From NCBI GenBank assembly GCA_964559535.1, contig CAZLIC010000110.1:1-10785 (forward strand): 10,785 bases of DNA, given 5' to 3'. The stretch is from CAZLIC01 sp964559535. Its GTDB lineage: Bacteria; Pseudomonadota; Alphaproteobacteria; Rhodobacterales; Rhodobacteraceae. Position 1 is the stretch's first letter. The number at the start of each line of letters is the position of its first letter. A program made the position numbers and the translations under genes. Under the pieces are notes generated by a model. That model searched no databases and was not told the DNA's origin. It was given only the letters and a program-made list of their open reading frames with translations. Positions 1 through 7,332 of this stretch are shown here, piece after piece.

Positions 1-1030
1 GCACGTCGGTGCGTGCCGGCACCGATCCCTTGACCACGTTGAAGGCCGACTGGAATGTCGGGTTCATGATCGCCGACGCCATCGCCGCCTGCGCCGCCTT
101 GGCCGCGTCGCCCTCGACCCCGAACATCGCGAACTGGTCGCTGTTGAAGGTCACGGCGCCCTGCGTGCCGGGGAAACGGATGCAGACAAAGTCGGTGCCG
201 GGCACCTTGTTGGCCTTCAGGAACTCGCCCTTGGCCCAGTCGCCCATCATCTGCATGCCCGCTTCGCCGTTGATTACCATGGCACTGGCCAGGTTCCAGT
301 CACGGCCGCTGAAGTTGTCGTCGACATAGGTGCGCAGCTTCATCAGGCGGTTGAAGGCTTCCGCCATCTGCTCGCCGCCCAGCGCGGCGGGGTCAAGGTC
401 GATGAAGGCGGCCTTGTAGAAATCGGTGCCCATGCCCAGAACCACGCCGTCAAACACCGTGGCGTCCTGCCAGGCCTGCCCGCCATGGCCCAGGGGCGTG
501 ATGCCGTTGGCCTTCATCGCATCCAGAACGGCCACCAGTTCTTCCCAGGTTTCCGGCGCCTTGCCGCCCGCCGCATCAAGTGCGGCCTTGTTGATCCAGA
601 CCCAGTTGGTCGAGTGCACGTTCACCGGCGCCGCGATCCACTTGCCGTCATACTTGGAAAAGCCCTGCAGCGCCGCAGGCACCACGGCATCCCAGCCCTC
701 GGCCGCCGCAACGGCGGTCAGGTCGCCCAGCGCGCCTTCGGCCGCCCAGTCGGTGATGTCAAAGCCCAGCATCTGCACGGCCGTGGGCGGGTCGCCCGCG
801 GTGACGCGCGCGCGCAGCGCCGTCATCGCTGCCTCGCCGCCGCCGCCCGCAACCGGCATGTCCACCCAGCCGATGCTCTTGGTGCCAAGGTCATCCTTCA
901 GCACGTTCAGCGCCGCCGCCTCGCCGCCCGAGGTCCACCAGTGCAGCACTTCCACATCTTCGGCCATGGCCAGCGAAGTGGTCATCACCAGTGCGGCGGC
1001 TGCCGTCATCGTCTTTCCGAAAATGCGCAT
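1..1030 (-). CDS. Sugar ABC transporter periplasmic binding protein, glucose/mannose type (C-terminus off the left edge)
   Basis: Extracellular solute-binding protein of a CUT1-type carbohydrate ABC importer; it captures sugar in the periplasm for membrane permeases that are not in the window. The first 343 codons are visible, out of roughly 410-420 usual for the family. A signal peptide is clear: Met-Arg start, a hydrophobic stretch, and an AMA cleavage site before Glu24. The mature N-terminus has EVLHWWTSGGE, followed by the glycine run VAGGGGEAAM, PVNVHSTNWVWINK, HGGQAWQD, GRDWNLA and MQMMGDWAKGE. All of these match what I recall of the Pseudomonas glucose-binding protein GtsA and relatives. 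The start at 1030 is preceded by a strong Shine-Dalgarno GGGAGGA at 1036-1042. It lies 35 bp after the aldehyde dehydrogenase with no terminator between, so it is probably co-transcribed; permease and ATPase genes would be expected further left. The family call is firm. The sugar is not known and need not be glucose. Confidence 0.93.
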   Translation of the reverse strand, partial: MRIFGKTMTAAAALVMTTSLAMAEDVEVLHWWTSGGEAAALNVLKDDLGTKSIGWVDMPVAGGGGEAAMTALRARVTAGDPPTAVQMLGFDITDWAAEGALGDLTAVAAAEGWDAVVPAALQGFSKYDGKWIAAPVNVHSTNWVWINKAALDAAGGKAPETWEELVAVLDAMKANGITPLGHGGQAWQDATVFDGVVLGMGTDFYKAAFIDLDPAALGGEQMAEAFNRLMKLRTYVDDNFSGRDWNLASAMVINGEAGMQMMGDWAKGEFLKANKVPGTDFVCIRFPGTQGAVTFNSDQFAMFGVEGDAAKAAQAAMASAIMNPTFQSAFNVVKGSVPARTDV

Positions 1031-1065
1031 TGCGATCCTCCCGTATTGCGCTTGCTTTCCCCGCG

Positions 1066-2589
1066 TCAGGCGCGGGGCCGTACCCAAGGGGCCCGCGTGC
1101 GGCCGATCCGCATCACGAGCGACTTGATCTCGAAAAACTCCTCGAACCCGAAGCGACCGATCTCGCGCCCAAGGCCCGACTGGCGGACGCCGCCGAAGGT
1201 CACTTCCGGGAAGCCGTCCATCCAGGTATTGGTCCACACCGTGCCCGCCAGTGCGCGGCGCGCGAAGGCCAGGCAGGTGTGCACATTCTCGCTCCACACC
1301 CCCGCCGACAGACCGTAGGTCGCGTCGTTGGTCAGGGCAATGGCCTCGTCCAGCGTGCGGAAGGTCAGCACCGAAAGGACAGGCCCGAACACCTCGTCCC
1401 GTGCGATGGGCATGTCCGGCATGACGCCGGTCACCACGGTGGGCGCATAGAAATCGCCGGGCAGCCCGTCGATGCGCAGCACGGCACCGCCCAGCGCCAC
1501 CGTCGCCCCTGCCGCCGCAGCGGCCTGCACATGGCCGTCGATCTTGGCCAGATGCGCGGGCGTCACGATGGCGCCCACCTGCGTGCGGTCGTCCAGCGGG
1601 TCGCCGAAGGCCACCTGGCGCGACAGGGCGGTGACGCGGGCCACAAAGCCTTGCGCGATGTCTTCATGCACGATGATCCGGCTGCCCGAATTGCAGCACT
1701 CGCCTGCATTGAAGTGCACGCCGAAGGTCACCGCATCGGCGGCGCTGTCCAGATCGGCATCGGGAAAGATCACCTGCGGGTTCTTGCCCCCCAGTTCCAG
1801 CGCCACCTTCTTCAGCGTGCCGCTGGCCGCGGCTTGGATGGCCCGCCCCACGGCGGTGGACCCGGTGAAGGTCACCATGTCCACGTCCGGGTGCACGGCC
1901 ATCCGCGCGCCCACCGGCTGGCCATGGCCCAGCACGATGTTCACCACCCCGTCGGGCAACCCGGCCTCTTGCAGGATCCCGCCCAGCATCACCGTGGTGG
2001 AGGGCGTGATTTCCGAAGGCTTGACCACGCAGGTGCAGCCTGCCGCCAGCGCAAAGGGCAGCTTCTGCGACAATATCCAGAACGGAAAGTTCCACGGCGT
2101 GATGATCGAAACCACGCCGATGGGCTGCTTCAGCACCACGGCCATAATGTCATCGCCCAGGGAATCATGGCTGTCGCCGTGCACCGTGCGGGCCAGCGAG
2201 GCCGCATAGCGCCACAGGTCCGCCGCTCCGGTCACCTCGCCCCGCGCCTGCGTGATGGGCTTGCCCGTTTCCAGCGTCTCGATCAGCGCCATGGGCTCGG
2301 CCCGCGCCTCAATCAGGTCGGCCACGCGCAGCAGCACCGCCGCGCGGGCCTTGCCCATCAGCCGGCTCCACCGCCCATCATCAAACGCCGCGCGCGCGGC
2401 GGCGATGGCGGCATCGGCATCGGCCTCGGTCCCCTTGGCCGACCGGCTGACCAAAACGTGGTGCGCGGGCGAGGCACGGTCGAACGTCTCGGCACTGTCG
2501 CGCCACTGGCCGCCGATCAGATGGCGGTTCACCCGTGGCGCGGCGGGCAGGGCGGTGCCGGTTGACGGGATCAGGGTGTATTCGGTCAT
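1066..2589 (-). CDS. NAD(P)-dependent aldehyde dehydrogenase family protein
   Basis: Full-length 507-residue member of the ALDH superfamily, which oxidises an aldehyde to a carboxylate in the cytoplasm. Visible landmarks in order: PWNFPF with the oxyanion Asn167, VVKPSE cofactor-contact segment around 188-193, FTGSTAVGR glycine motif at 241-249, the general base Glu265 in LELGGK, and the catalytic Cys299 in GECCNSGSR (the second of two adjacent cysteines). EVFGPVL and a C-terminal GGVRQSGLGRE segment follow. The overall look is of the betaine-aldehyde/4-aminobutyraldehyde-like broad group, but the sequence does not fix the substrate. The start ATG overlaps the stop of the crotonase gene (ATGA, 2586-2589), so translation is probably coupled. 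In this operon it most simply makes the acid that the CoA-transferase activates. The family is certain; the substrate is unknown. Confidence 0.95.
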   Translation of the reverse strand: MTEYTLIPSTGTALPAAPRVNRHLIGGQWRDSAETFDRASPAHHVLVSRSAKGTEADADAAIAAARAAFDDGRWSRLMGKARAAVLLRVADLIEARAEPMALIETLETGKPITQARGEVTGAADLWRYAASLARTVHGDSHDSLGDDIMAVVLKQPIGVVSIITPWNFPFWILSQKLPFALAAGCTCVVKPSEITPSTTVMLGGILQEAGLPDGVVNIVLGHGQPVGARMAVHPDVDMVTFTGSTAVGRAIQAAASGTLKKVALELGGKNPQVIFPDADLDSAADAVTFGVHFNAGECCNSGSRIIVHEDIAQGFVARVTALSRQVAFGDPLDDRTQVGAIVTPAHLAKIDGHVQAAAAAGATVALGGAVLRIDGLPGDFYAPTVVTGVMPDMPIARDEVFGPVLSVLTFRTLDEAIALTNDATYGLSAGVWSENVHTCLAFARRALAGTVWTNTWMDGFPEVTFGGVRQSGLGREIGRFGFEEFFEIKSLVMRIGRTRAPWVRPRA

Positions 2590-3353
2590 GTCCCCGGGAA
2601 CTCCGGCTTGCGTTTGGCGCGGAAGGCGGCAACGCCCGCGTCGCGGTCGGCGCTGGCGGCCATGGCCGCGCTGCCAAGTGCCTCGATCATGGCACCCGTG
2701 TCCTCGCCGCGGGCGGCATGCAGCATGAACTTGGCCGCCTCGACGGCGCGGGGCGACAGCGTGGCGGCCTGTTCGGCCATCGCCAGCGCCACGGCGCGCG
2801 GATCATCGGCCACTTCGGCCACGAACCCCAGCGCCAGCGCCCGCTCGGCTGTCAGCCGCCGCCCGAACAGCGCCATTTCCTTGACCACCGGTTCCGGCAG
2901 CAACCGCCCCAGCCGCTGCGTGCCCGACCAGCCGGGCACGATGCCCACCCCCGCCTCGGGCAGCGCCAGCGTCGCTTTCGGTGCCATCACCCGCAGGTCG
3001 CAGGCCGCCGCCAGTTCCAGCCCGCCGCCAAAGGCATGGCCCGTCAGCACCGCGATGGTGGGCCGGCCAAGCCGCGCCAGCCGGTCGAACAGGCGATGCC
3101 CGCCCCGCACCCAGTGGCGCGCGAATTCGGCGGGCGTCAGGTCGCCCCAGGCCGTGATGTCGGCCCCGGTGCAGAAGGCCCGCTCGCCCTCGGCCGTCAC
3201 CAGCACGCAAGCCACCTCGGGGCGCCGCTCGATCACCTCCAGGTGCCCGGCCAGCTGCCCCAGCATCTCCACCGTCAGGCAGTTCAGCTTGGCCGGATTG
3301 TCCAGCCGCAACTCGGCCACCGGACCGGACAGATGCAGGTGAACGCTGCTCAT
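2586..3353 (-). CDS. Enoyl-CoA hydratase/isomerase family protein (crotonase)
   Basis: A 255-residue crotonase-fold protein, normal length for a single-domain enoyl-CoA hydratase. The two oxyanion-hole segments are AFCTGADI (59-66) and GHAFGGGLELAAACD (105-119). Both catalytic acids of the classical hydratase are kept: Glu113 in GGGLE and Glu133 in LPEAGVG. They are 20 residues apart, as in rat mitochondrial hydratase (Glu144/Glu164 from memory). This favours reversible water addition to a 2-enoyl-CoA over the isomerase or hydrolase variants, which usually lose one of them. I chose the start at 3353 because it overlaps the CoA-transferase stop (ATGA, 3350-3353) and gives the usual N-terminus; the frame stays open further upstream but inside the previous gene. 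No strong Shine-Dalgarno is seen, which fits translational coupling. The family is sure. The substrate is unknown but is probably a CoA thioester made by the upstream transferase. Confidence 0.94.
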   Translation of the reverse strand: MSSVHLHLSGPVAELRLDNPAKLNCLTVEMLGQLAGHLEVIERRPEVACVLVTAEGERAFCTGADITAWGDLTPAEFARHWVRGGHRLFDRLARLGRPTIAVLTGHAFGGGLELAAACDLRVMAPKATLALPEAGVGIVPGWSGTQRLGRLLPEPVVKEMALFGRRLTAERALALGFVAEVADDPRAVALAMAEQAATLSPRAVEAAKFMLHAARGEDTGAMIEALGSAAMAASADRDAGVAAFRAKRKPEFPGT

Positions 3354-4921
3354 GGCGCCCACCCCATCGGCTGCGGCCGCAACAGCGACAGCGGCATCAG
3401 CGCGGCATCCGCCGCCACCTGCACACGGCCCTGCGACGCCTCCACGATGTCGCGCGCGGGGTCGATGCCGGGCATGATCTCGGTGGCCAGAAGGCCCCTG
3501 TCGGTCAGCCGGATCACGCAGCGTTCGGTGACATACAGCACCTCCTGCCCCTGCGCCCGCGCGCGGTGGCCCGAGAAGGTGACATGTTCCACCCGGTCCA
3601 CCATCTTGGTGAATTTGCCGGGTTTCGTGACGGTCAGTCCGGTGTCGGACAGCGCAATCTCGGCCCCGGCCTCGAACCAGCCCGAGAACACGATCTTCCT
3701 CGCATGCGCCGTGATGTCGACAAACCCGCCGCAACCGGCGGTCAGATAGGGCTTTTTCCCCAGCTTGGACACGTTCACATTGCCGTCCGTGTCCACCTCA
3801 AGGAACGAAAGGAACGACAGGTCGAACCCGCCGCCCTGAAAGAAGATGAACTGCTGCGGCGAAGGCACGTAGCCCCAGGCGTTCGAGGCGCAACCGAAGG
3901 CAAACCCGGTCAGCGGCATGCCCCCCACGGCACCCTGCTCGATGGCCCAGGTGACGGCCTCGGGGTGGCCTTCCTCCAGCAAGATGCGCGGCACCATGGC
4001 GGAAATGCCGAAGCCCAGGTTGGCGGTCATCCCGGCGCGCAACTCCATCGCCGCGCGCCGCGCGATGATCTTTTCCACCCCATGCTCGGGGATCGAAAAG
4101 CTGCCCCAGGGCCGCATCACTTGCCCGCTGATCGCCGGGTCATATGGCGTCTCGGTGGTCTGCCGCTGGTCGGGGGCGACCACGATCAGGTCCACCAGAT
4201 GCCCCGGCACCCGCACGTCATGCGGCCGCAGCGACCCCGCCGCCGTCACCCGCGACACCTGCGCAATCACCAGCCCGCCATGGTTGCGCACGCAGATCGC
4301 CTGTTCCAGCCCGCCCAGATAGGCGCCCTCATGCTCATAGGTCAGGTTGCCGCGCTCGTCCGCGGTGGTGGCGCGCAGGATGCAGACGTCGGGGATGATG
4401 TTGGGGAAATGCAGCCAGGTGTCGCCGCCGAATTCCACCCGTTTCACAATGGGTTCCGCCGCGGCCTTCGCGTTCATCGCGCAGCCTTCCCGCGCCGGGT
4501 CGGCAAAGGTGTCCATCCCCACCTTCGTCAGCACGCCCGGCCTGCGCGCCGCCGCCTCGCGGTGCATGTCGAACAAGATGCCCGAGGGCACGTTCCACGC
4601 CGCCACCCGTTCCTCGACGATCATCTGCCAGATCGCCGGCATCGGCAGGTTTGACGGACCCGAGGGATAGGACCCCGCCAGCACCCGCGCCAGCAAGCCG
4701 TCCTGCGCGATGTGGTCGATGCCCTTTACGCCGTACATGTCGCCCGCGGCAATCGGGTGCAGGGTGGTGATGTTGCGCGGATGCCCCTCGGCCCGGAACC
4801 GCTCGCCCAGCGCCTGAAGCACCCGGTCGGGGCAGCCCAGAGCCGACGACGACGACACGGTCACCACCACGCCATCGCCAATGCGCGCCACAGCCTCGGC
4901 AGGGGAGACAACCTTGCTCAT
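3350..4921 (-). CDS. Family I acyl-CoA:acetate/3-ketoacid CoA-transferase, fused alpha-beta single chain (YdiF-like)
   Basis: A 523-residue protein that moves CoA between an acyl-CoA donor and a carboxylic acid through a glutamyl-CoA intermediate. The alpha-type half covers about residues 1-270 and the beta-type half the rest, so both subunits of the heteromeric enzymes are in one chain, as in E. coli YdiF and mammalian SCOT. The nucleophile is Glu328 in the motif AIEQGAVGG (the EXG motif). The following FQGGGFDLSFL, GNVNVSKLG, AGCGGFVDIT and LYVTERCV segments are typical of the family. ATGA overlaps join it to the dehydrogenase before it and the crotonase after it. GGAG lies about 8 nt before the start. 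In context it would activate an acid from sugar breakdown without ATP. The acid and the CoA donor cannot be read from the sequence. Confidence 0.93.
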   Translation of the reverse strand: MSKVVSPAEAVARIGDGVVVTVSSSSALGCPDRVLQALGERFRAEGHPRNITTLHPIAAGDMYGVKGIDHIAQDGLLARVLAGSYPSGPSNLPMPAIWQMIVEERVAAWNVPSGILFDMHREAAARRPGVLTKVGMDTFADPAREGCAMNAKAAAEPIVKRVEFGGDTWLHFPNIIPDVCILRATTADERGNLTYEHEGAYLGGLEQAICVRNHGGLVIAQVSRVTAAGSLRPHDVRVPGHLVDLIVVAPDQRQTTETPYDPAISGQVMRPWGSFSIPEHGVEKIIARRAAMELRAGMTANLGFGISAMVPRILLEEGHPEAVTWAIEQGAVGGMPLTGFAFGCASNAWGYVPSPQQFIFFQGGGFDLSFLSFLEVDTDGNVNVSKLGKKPYLTAGCGGFVDITAHARKIVFSGWFEAGAEIALSDTGLTVTKPGKFTKMVDRVEHVTFSGHRARAQGQEVLYVTERCVIRLTDRGLLATEIMPGIDPARDIVEASQGRVQVAADAALMPLSLLRPQPMGWAP

Positions 4922-5904
4922 GCCGGATACTCCACCGCCTGCCGCTGCCCGGTTTCGGCGGCCTTGCGCACCGCCAGCGCCACCGCCAGCGACTTCACCC
5001 CGTCCGATCCATCGGCCGCCGGACGGCCGGTGCCCTGCACCGCGGCCGCGAAATCGGCGACGGCCTGCGCGTACAGGTCATGCGTGGGGAACGGGACCGC
5101 CTGCCGCCCCTGCGCATTCACCACCGCGATCTCGCCCACCGGCGCCTGGGTCATCACGCCACGGGCAAAGATCGAGCCTTCGGTTCCGTGCACCTCCAGC
5201 CCCGACCCGGCGAAGGGATGGGTGAAGGATTCGTGGCTCTGCACCATCGCGCCGCCGGGCATTGCCCAGACCGACATGGCCGAATCCTCAACGCCCTGGC
5301 CCATGCCCGATGCCGTGGCCATCGCCACCACCGAAACCGGATCCTCGCCCAAGAGGAACCGCGCGACGTCGGCGTCATGCACCGTGATGTCGGGAATCAC
5401 CCCGCCGCCCGCGCCGGCATCGTTGATCCGCCAGCCCTGCAGGTTGGCGGGCAGGTGCACGGCGTGGAAGATGCGCAGCGACAGCACGCGTCCCACGGCG
5501 CCGTTTGCGATCAGGTCGCGCACGGTGCGGTGGCTGCCGGAACAGCGCAGGTGGTGGTTGGTGGCAAAGGTCACGCCCGCCGCCAGCGCCGCCTGCACCA
5601 TGGCGGCGGCATCGGCCACGGTCATGGCCAGCGGCTTTTCGCACAGCACATGCCGTCCTGCACGGATCGCGGCCATCGCCTGCGGCAGGTGCTTTTCGTT
5701 GGTGGAAGACACGTAGACGGCATCCACCGATCCAAGGAATGGACCCATGTCGGTGCCATGGGCCGCAATGCCGTGTTGTGCCGCAAAGGCCGCCACGCGG
5801 GCGGCATCGCCGCCCACGACCGCAACCACATCGCCCTGCGTACGCATCGCCCGGATCATGTGCTGCGCCGCAATCGTGCTGGCGCCGACCAGAAGCCACC
5901 GCAT
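4918..5904 (-). CDS. Gfo/Idh/MocA-family oxidoreductase, 1,5-anhydro-D-fructose reductase-like
   Basis: A 328-residue NAD(P)-dependent sugar or polyol dehydrogenase, first gene of the operon. The Rossmann start is LLVGASTIA (4-12). The family's EKP motif is Glu89-Lys90-Pro91, and the catalytic pair is Asp172/His176 in PDITVHDAD. The blocks STNEKH, NHHLR, HAVHLPANLQGWR, GMGQGVED and VMTQAPVG match closely my recollection of 1,5-anhydro-D-fructose reductase from Sinorhizobium morelense, where the pair is Asp176/His180. That enzyme reduces 1,5-anhydro-D-fructose to 1,5-anhydro-D-mannitol with NADPH. The segment after beta-strand 2 reads VVGGDAAR here, whereas I recall serines there in the reductase, so NADPH preference is not assured. 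The ATG at 5904 has AGGAG at 5911-5915, six bases upstream, directly beside an operator. The family is certain; the exact reaction is inferred. Confidence 0.9.
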   Translation of the reverse strand: MRWLLVGASTIAAQHMIRAMRTQGDVVAVVGGDAARVAAFAAQHGIAAHGTDMGPFLGSVDAVYVSSTNEKHLPQAMAAIRAGRHVLCEKPLAMTVADAAAMVQAALAAGVTFATNHHLRCSGSHRTVRDLIANGAVGRVLSLRIFHAVHLPANLQGWRINDAGAGGGVIPDITVHDADVARFLLGEDPVSVVAMATASGMGQGVEDSAMSVWAMPGGAMVQSHESFTHPFAGSGLEVHGTEGSIFARGVMTQAPVGEIAVVNAQGRQAVPFPTHDLYAQAVADFAAAVQGTGRPAADGSDGVKSLAVALAVRKAAETGQRQAVEYPA

Positions 5905-5916
5905 CCGAATCTCCTG

Positions 5917-5928
5917 TGGATCGTTCCA
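5917..5928. promoter_or_regulatory. Operator 2, near-perfect copy at the transcription start
   Basis: TGGATCGTTCCA differs from operator 1 at one base, so five of its six base pairs are symmetric. Its centre lies 21 bp from that of operator 1, two helical turns, so both sites face the same side of the DNA. It sits between the -10 and the Shine-Dalgarno of the dehydrogenase gene and covers the predicted start of transcription. Confidence 0.6.
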
Positions 5929-5931
5929 ATG

Positions 5932-5960
5932 ACGCTATGGAACGTTCCAAGGGTTGTCAA
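5932..5960 (-). promoter_or_regulatory. Promoter of the sugar/CoA operon
   Basis: On the minus strand a perfect -35, TTGACA (5955-5960), is followed by a 17-bp spacer and the -10-like TAGCGT (5932-5937), which keeps the first, second and last bases of TATAAT. The perfect palindrome at 5938-5949 fills the downstream 12 bp of the spacer and abuts the -10. Transcription would start near 5925, inside the second palindrome, giving a leader of only about 20 nt before the ATG at 5904. The weak -10 fits a promoter that is tightly controlled. No competing promoter was seen in the 150 bp before the gene. Confidence 0.7.
5938..5949. promoter_or_regulatory. Operator 1, perfect LacI-type palindrome between -35 and -10
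   Basis: TGGAACGTTCCA is a perfect 12-bp palindrome with the central AACGTT usual in operators of LacI/GalR-family repressors. A protein bound here would block RNA polymerase directly. The repressor is not encoded in the window; it may lie with the missing transport genes. Assignment to LacI rather than another palindrome-binding family is an inference from symmetry and the CG centre. Confidence 0.65.
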
Positions 5961-5990
5961 CGAAAAGCTGGATCGCAGGATAAGTGTTGG

Positions 5991-6023
5991 AAAAACAAAG
6001 GGGTCGCGCCATGGCGCGACCCC
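5991..6023 (-). terminator. Rho-independent terminator of enolase
   Basis: A perfect 24-bp palindrome (6000-6023), arms GGGGTCGCGCC and GGCGCGACCCC, forms a stem of about 10 bp with a CATG loop. Read on the minus strand it is followed by TTTGTTTTT (5991-5999). It lies about 30 bp after the enolase stop and some 30 bp before the -35 of the next operon, insulating the two units. Confidence 0.9.
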
Positions 6024-6054
6024 CGGGCAGACTGAGTGGAAAGCGGTGTCAGTG

Positions 6055-7332
6055 TCAGCCGCGCAGCACCGATTCCCCGGCATACTCCGCCGTCTCGCCC
6101 AGCATCTCCTCGATGCGGATCAGCTGGTTGTACTTGGCCAGCCGGTCCGACCGCGCCAGCGACCCGGTCTTGATCTGCCCGCAGTTCGTGGCCACCGCCA
6201 GATCGGCAATCGTGGCATCCTCGGTTTCGCCCGACCGGTGGCTCATCACATTGCGATAGGCCGCGCGGTGCGCCATTTCCACCGCCTCCAGCGTCTCGGT
6301 CAGCGTGCCGATCTGGTTGACCTTCACCAGCATGGCATTGGCGCAGCCCTGCACGATGCCCTCGCGCAGGCGGCGCGGGTTGGTCACGAACAGATCGTCC
6401 CCCACCAGCTGCACCTTGCGGCCCAGCGTCTCGGTCAACAGCTTCCAGCCGTCCCAGTCATCCTCGGAACAGCCGTCCTCGATGGACAGGATGGGATAGT
6501 CGCTGGCCAAAGCCGCCAGATAGTCGACGTTTTCGGCGGGTGTCAGCGATTTCCCTTCACCGGCAAACTCATAGCGGCCTTTCTTGAAGTATTCCGTGGC
6601 CGCGCAGTCCAGCGCCAGCCACATGTCCTCGCCCGGTTCGTACCCGGCCTTCTCGATGGCCTTCATGATGAAATCCAGCGCGTCGCGGGTGGATGACAGG
6701 TTCGGCGCAAAGCCGCCCTCGTCGCCCACGCCGGTGGCCAGACCCTTGGCCGACAACTCCTTCTTCAGCGTGTGGAACACCTCGGACCCCATCCGCACGG
6801 CATCGCGGATGTTGTCGGCCCCCACCGGCATGATCATGAATTCCTGGATGTCGATGGGGTTGTCGGCATGCGCACCGCCGTTGATGATGTTCATCATCGG
6901 CACCGGCAGGACGCGGGCCGAGGTGCCGCCCACATAACGGAACAGCGGTTGCCCGGTGGCATCGGCCGCGGCCTTGGCCACCGCCAGCGACACGCCCAGG
7001 ATCGCGTTCGCGCCCAGACGGCCCTTGTTCGGCGTGCCGTCCATTTCCATCATCGTGCGGTCGATGCCGATCTGGTCCAGCGCGTCATAGCCCACGATCT
7101 CTTCGGCAATCTCGCCGTTCACTGCGGCTACGGCCTGCAGCACGCCCTTGCCCATGTAGCGGCTCTTGTCGCCGTCACGCTTTTCCACGGCCTCGTGGGC
7201 GCCGGTCGATGCGCCCGAAGGCACCGCCGCGCGGCCCATGGCCCCGCTTTCCAGATGCACGTCCACCTCGACGGTGGGGTTGCCGCGGCTGTCAAGGATT
7301 TCGCGGGCGTGGATGTCGACGATGGTGGTCAT
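6055..7332 (-). CDS. eno: Enolase (phosphopyruvate hydratase)
   Basis: Full-length 425-residue enolase, converting 2-phosphoglycerate to phosphoenolpyruvate in glycolysis and back in gluconeogenesis; cytoplasmic and magnesium-dependent. The N-terminus IHAREILDSRGNPTVEVDV, the mobile loop SGASTGAHEA (39-48), His155 in GGAHADNP, Glu205 in GDEGGFAP, metal ligands Asp242, Glu285 and Asp312, the base Lys337 in the LVKVNQIGTLTET signature and Lys388 in QIKTGS are all present. The start overlaps the stop of the upstream EamA gene (ATGA, 7329-7332). A good Shine-Dalgarno, GGAGG at 7340-7344, lies 7 nt upstream inside that gene. A strong terminator follows. No residue loss or truncation is seen; the assignment is certain. 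Confidence 0.99.
   Translation of the reverse strand: MTTIVDIHAREILDSRGNPTVEVDVHLESGAMGRAAVPSGASTGAHEAVEKRDGDKSRYMGKGVLQAVAAVNGEIAEEIVGYDALDQIGIDRTMMEMDGTPNKGRLGANAILGVSLAVAKAAADATGQPLFRYVGGTSARVLPVPMMNIINGGAHADNPIDIQEFMIMPVGADNIRDAVRMGSEVFHTLKKELSAKGLATGVGDEGGFAPNLSSTRDALDFIMKAIEKAGYEPGEDMWLALDCAATEYFKKGRYEFAGEGKSLTPAENVDYLAALASDYPILSIEDGCSEDDWDGWKLLTETLGRKVQLVGDDLFVTNPRRLREGIVQGCANAMLVKVNQIGTLTETLEAVEMAHRAAYRNVMSHRSGETEDATIADLAVATNCGQIKTGSLARSDRLAKYNQLIRIEEMLGETAEYAGESVLRG

Noticed and set aside
991..2565. Long plus-strand open frame opposite the aldehyde dehydrogenase
   Set aside because: It is rich in His, Arg and Gly with no family motif, and the minus strand encodes a complete enzyme with its active site; long antisense frames are usual at this GC content.
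3354..3734. Upstream extension of the crotonase frame
   Set aside because: It lies wholly inside the CoA-transferase gene and has no homology-like features; the ATGA overlap at 3350-3353 gives the normal crotonase N-terminus.
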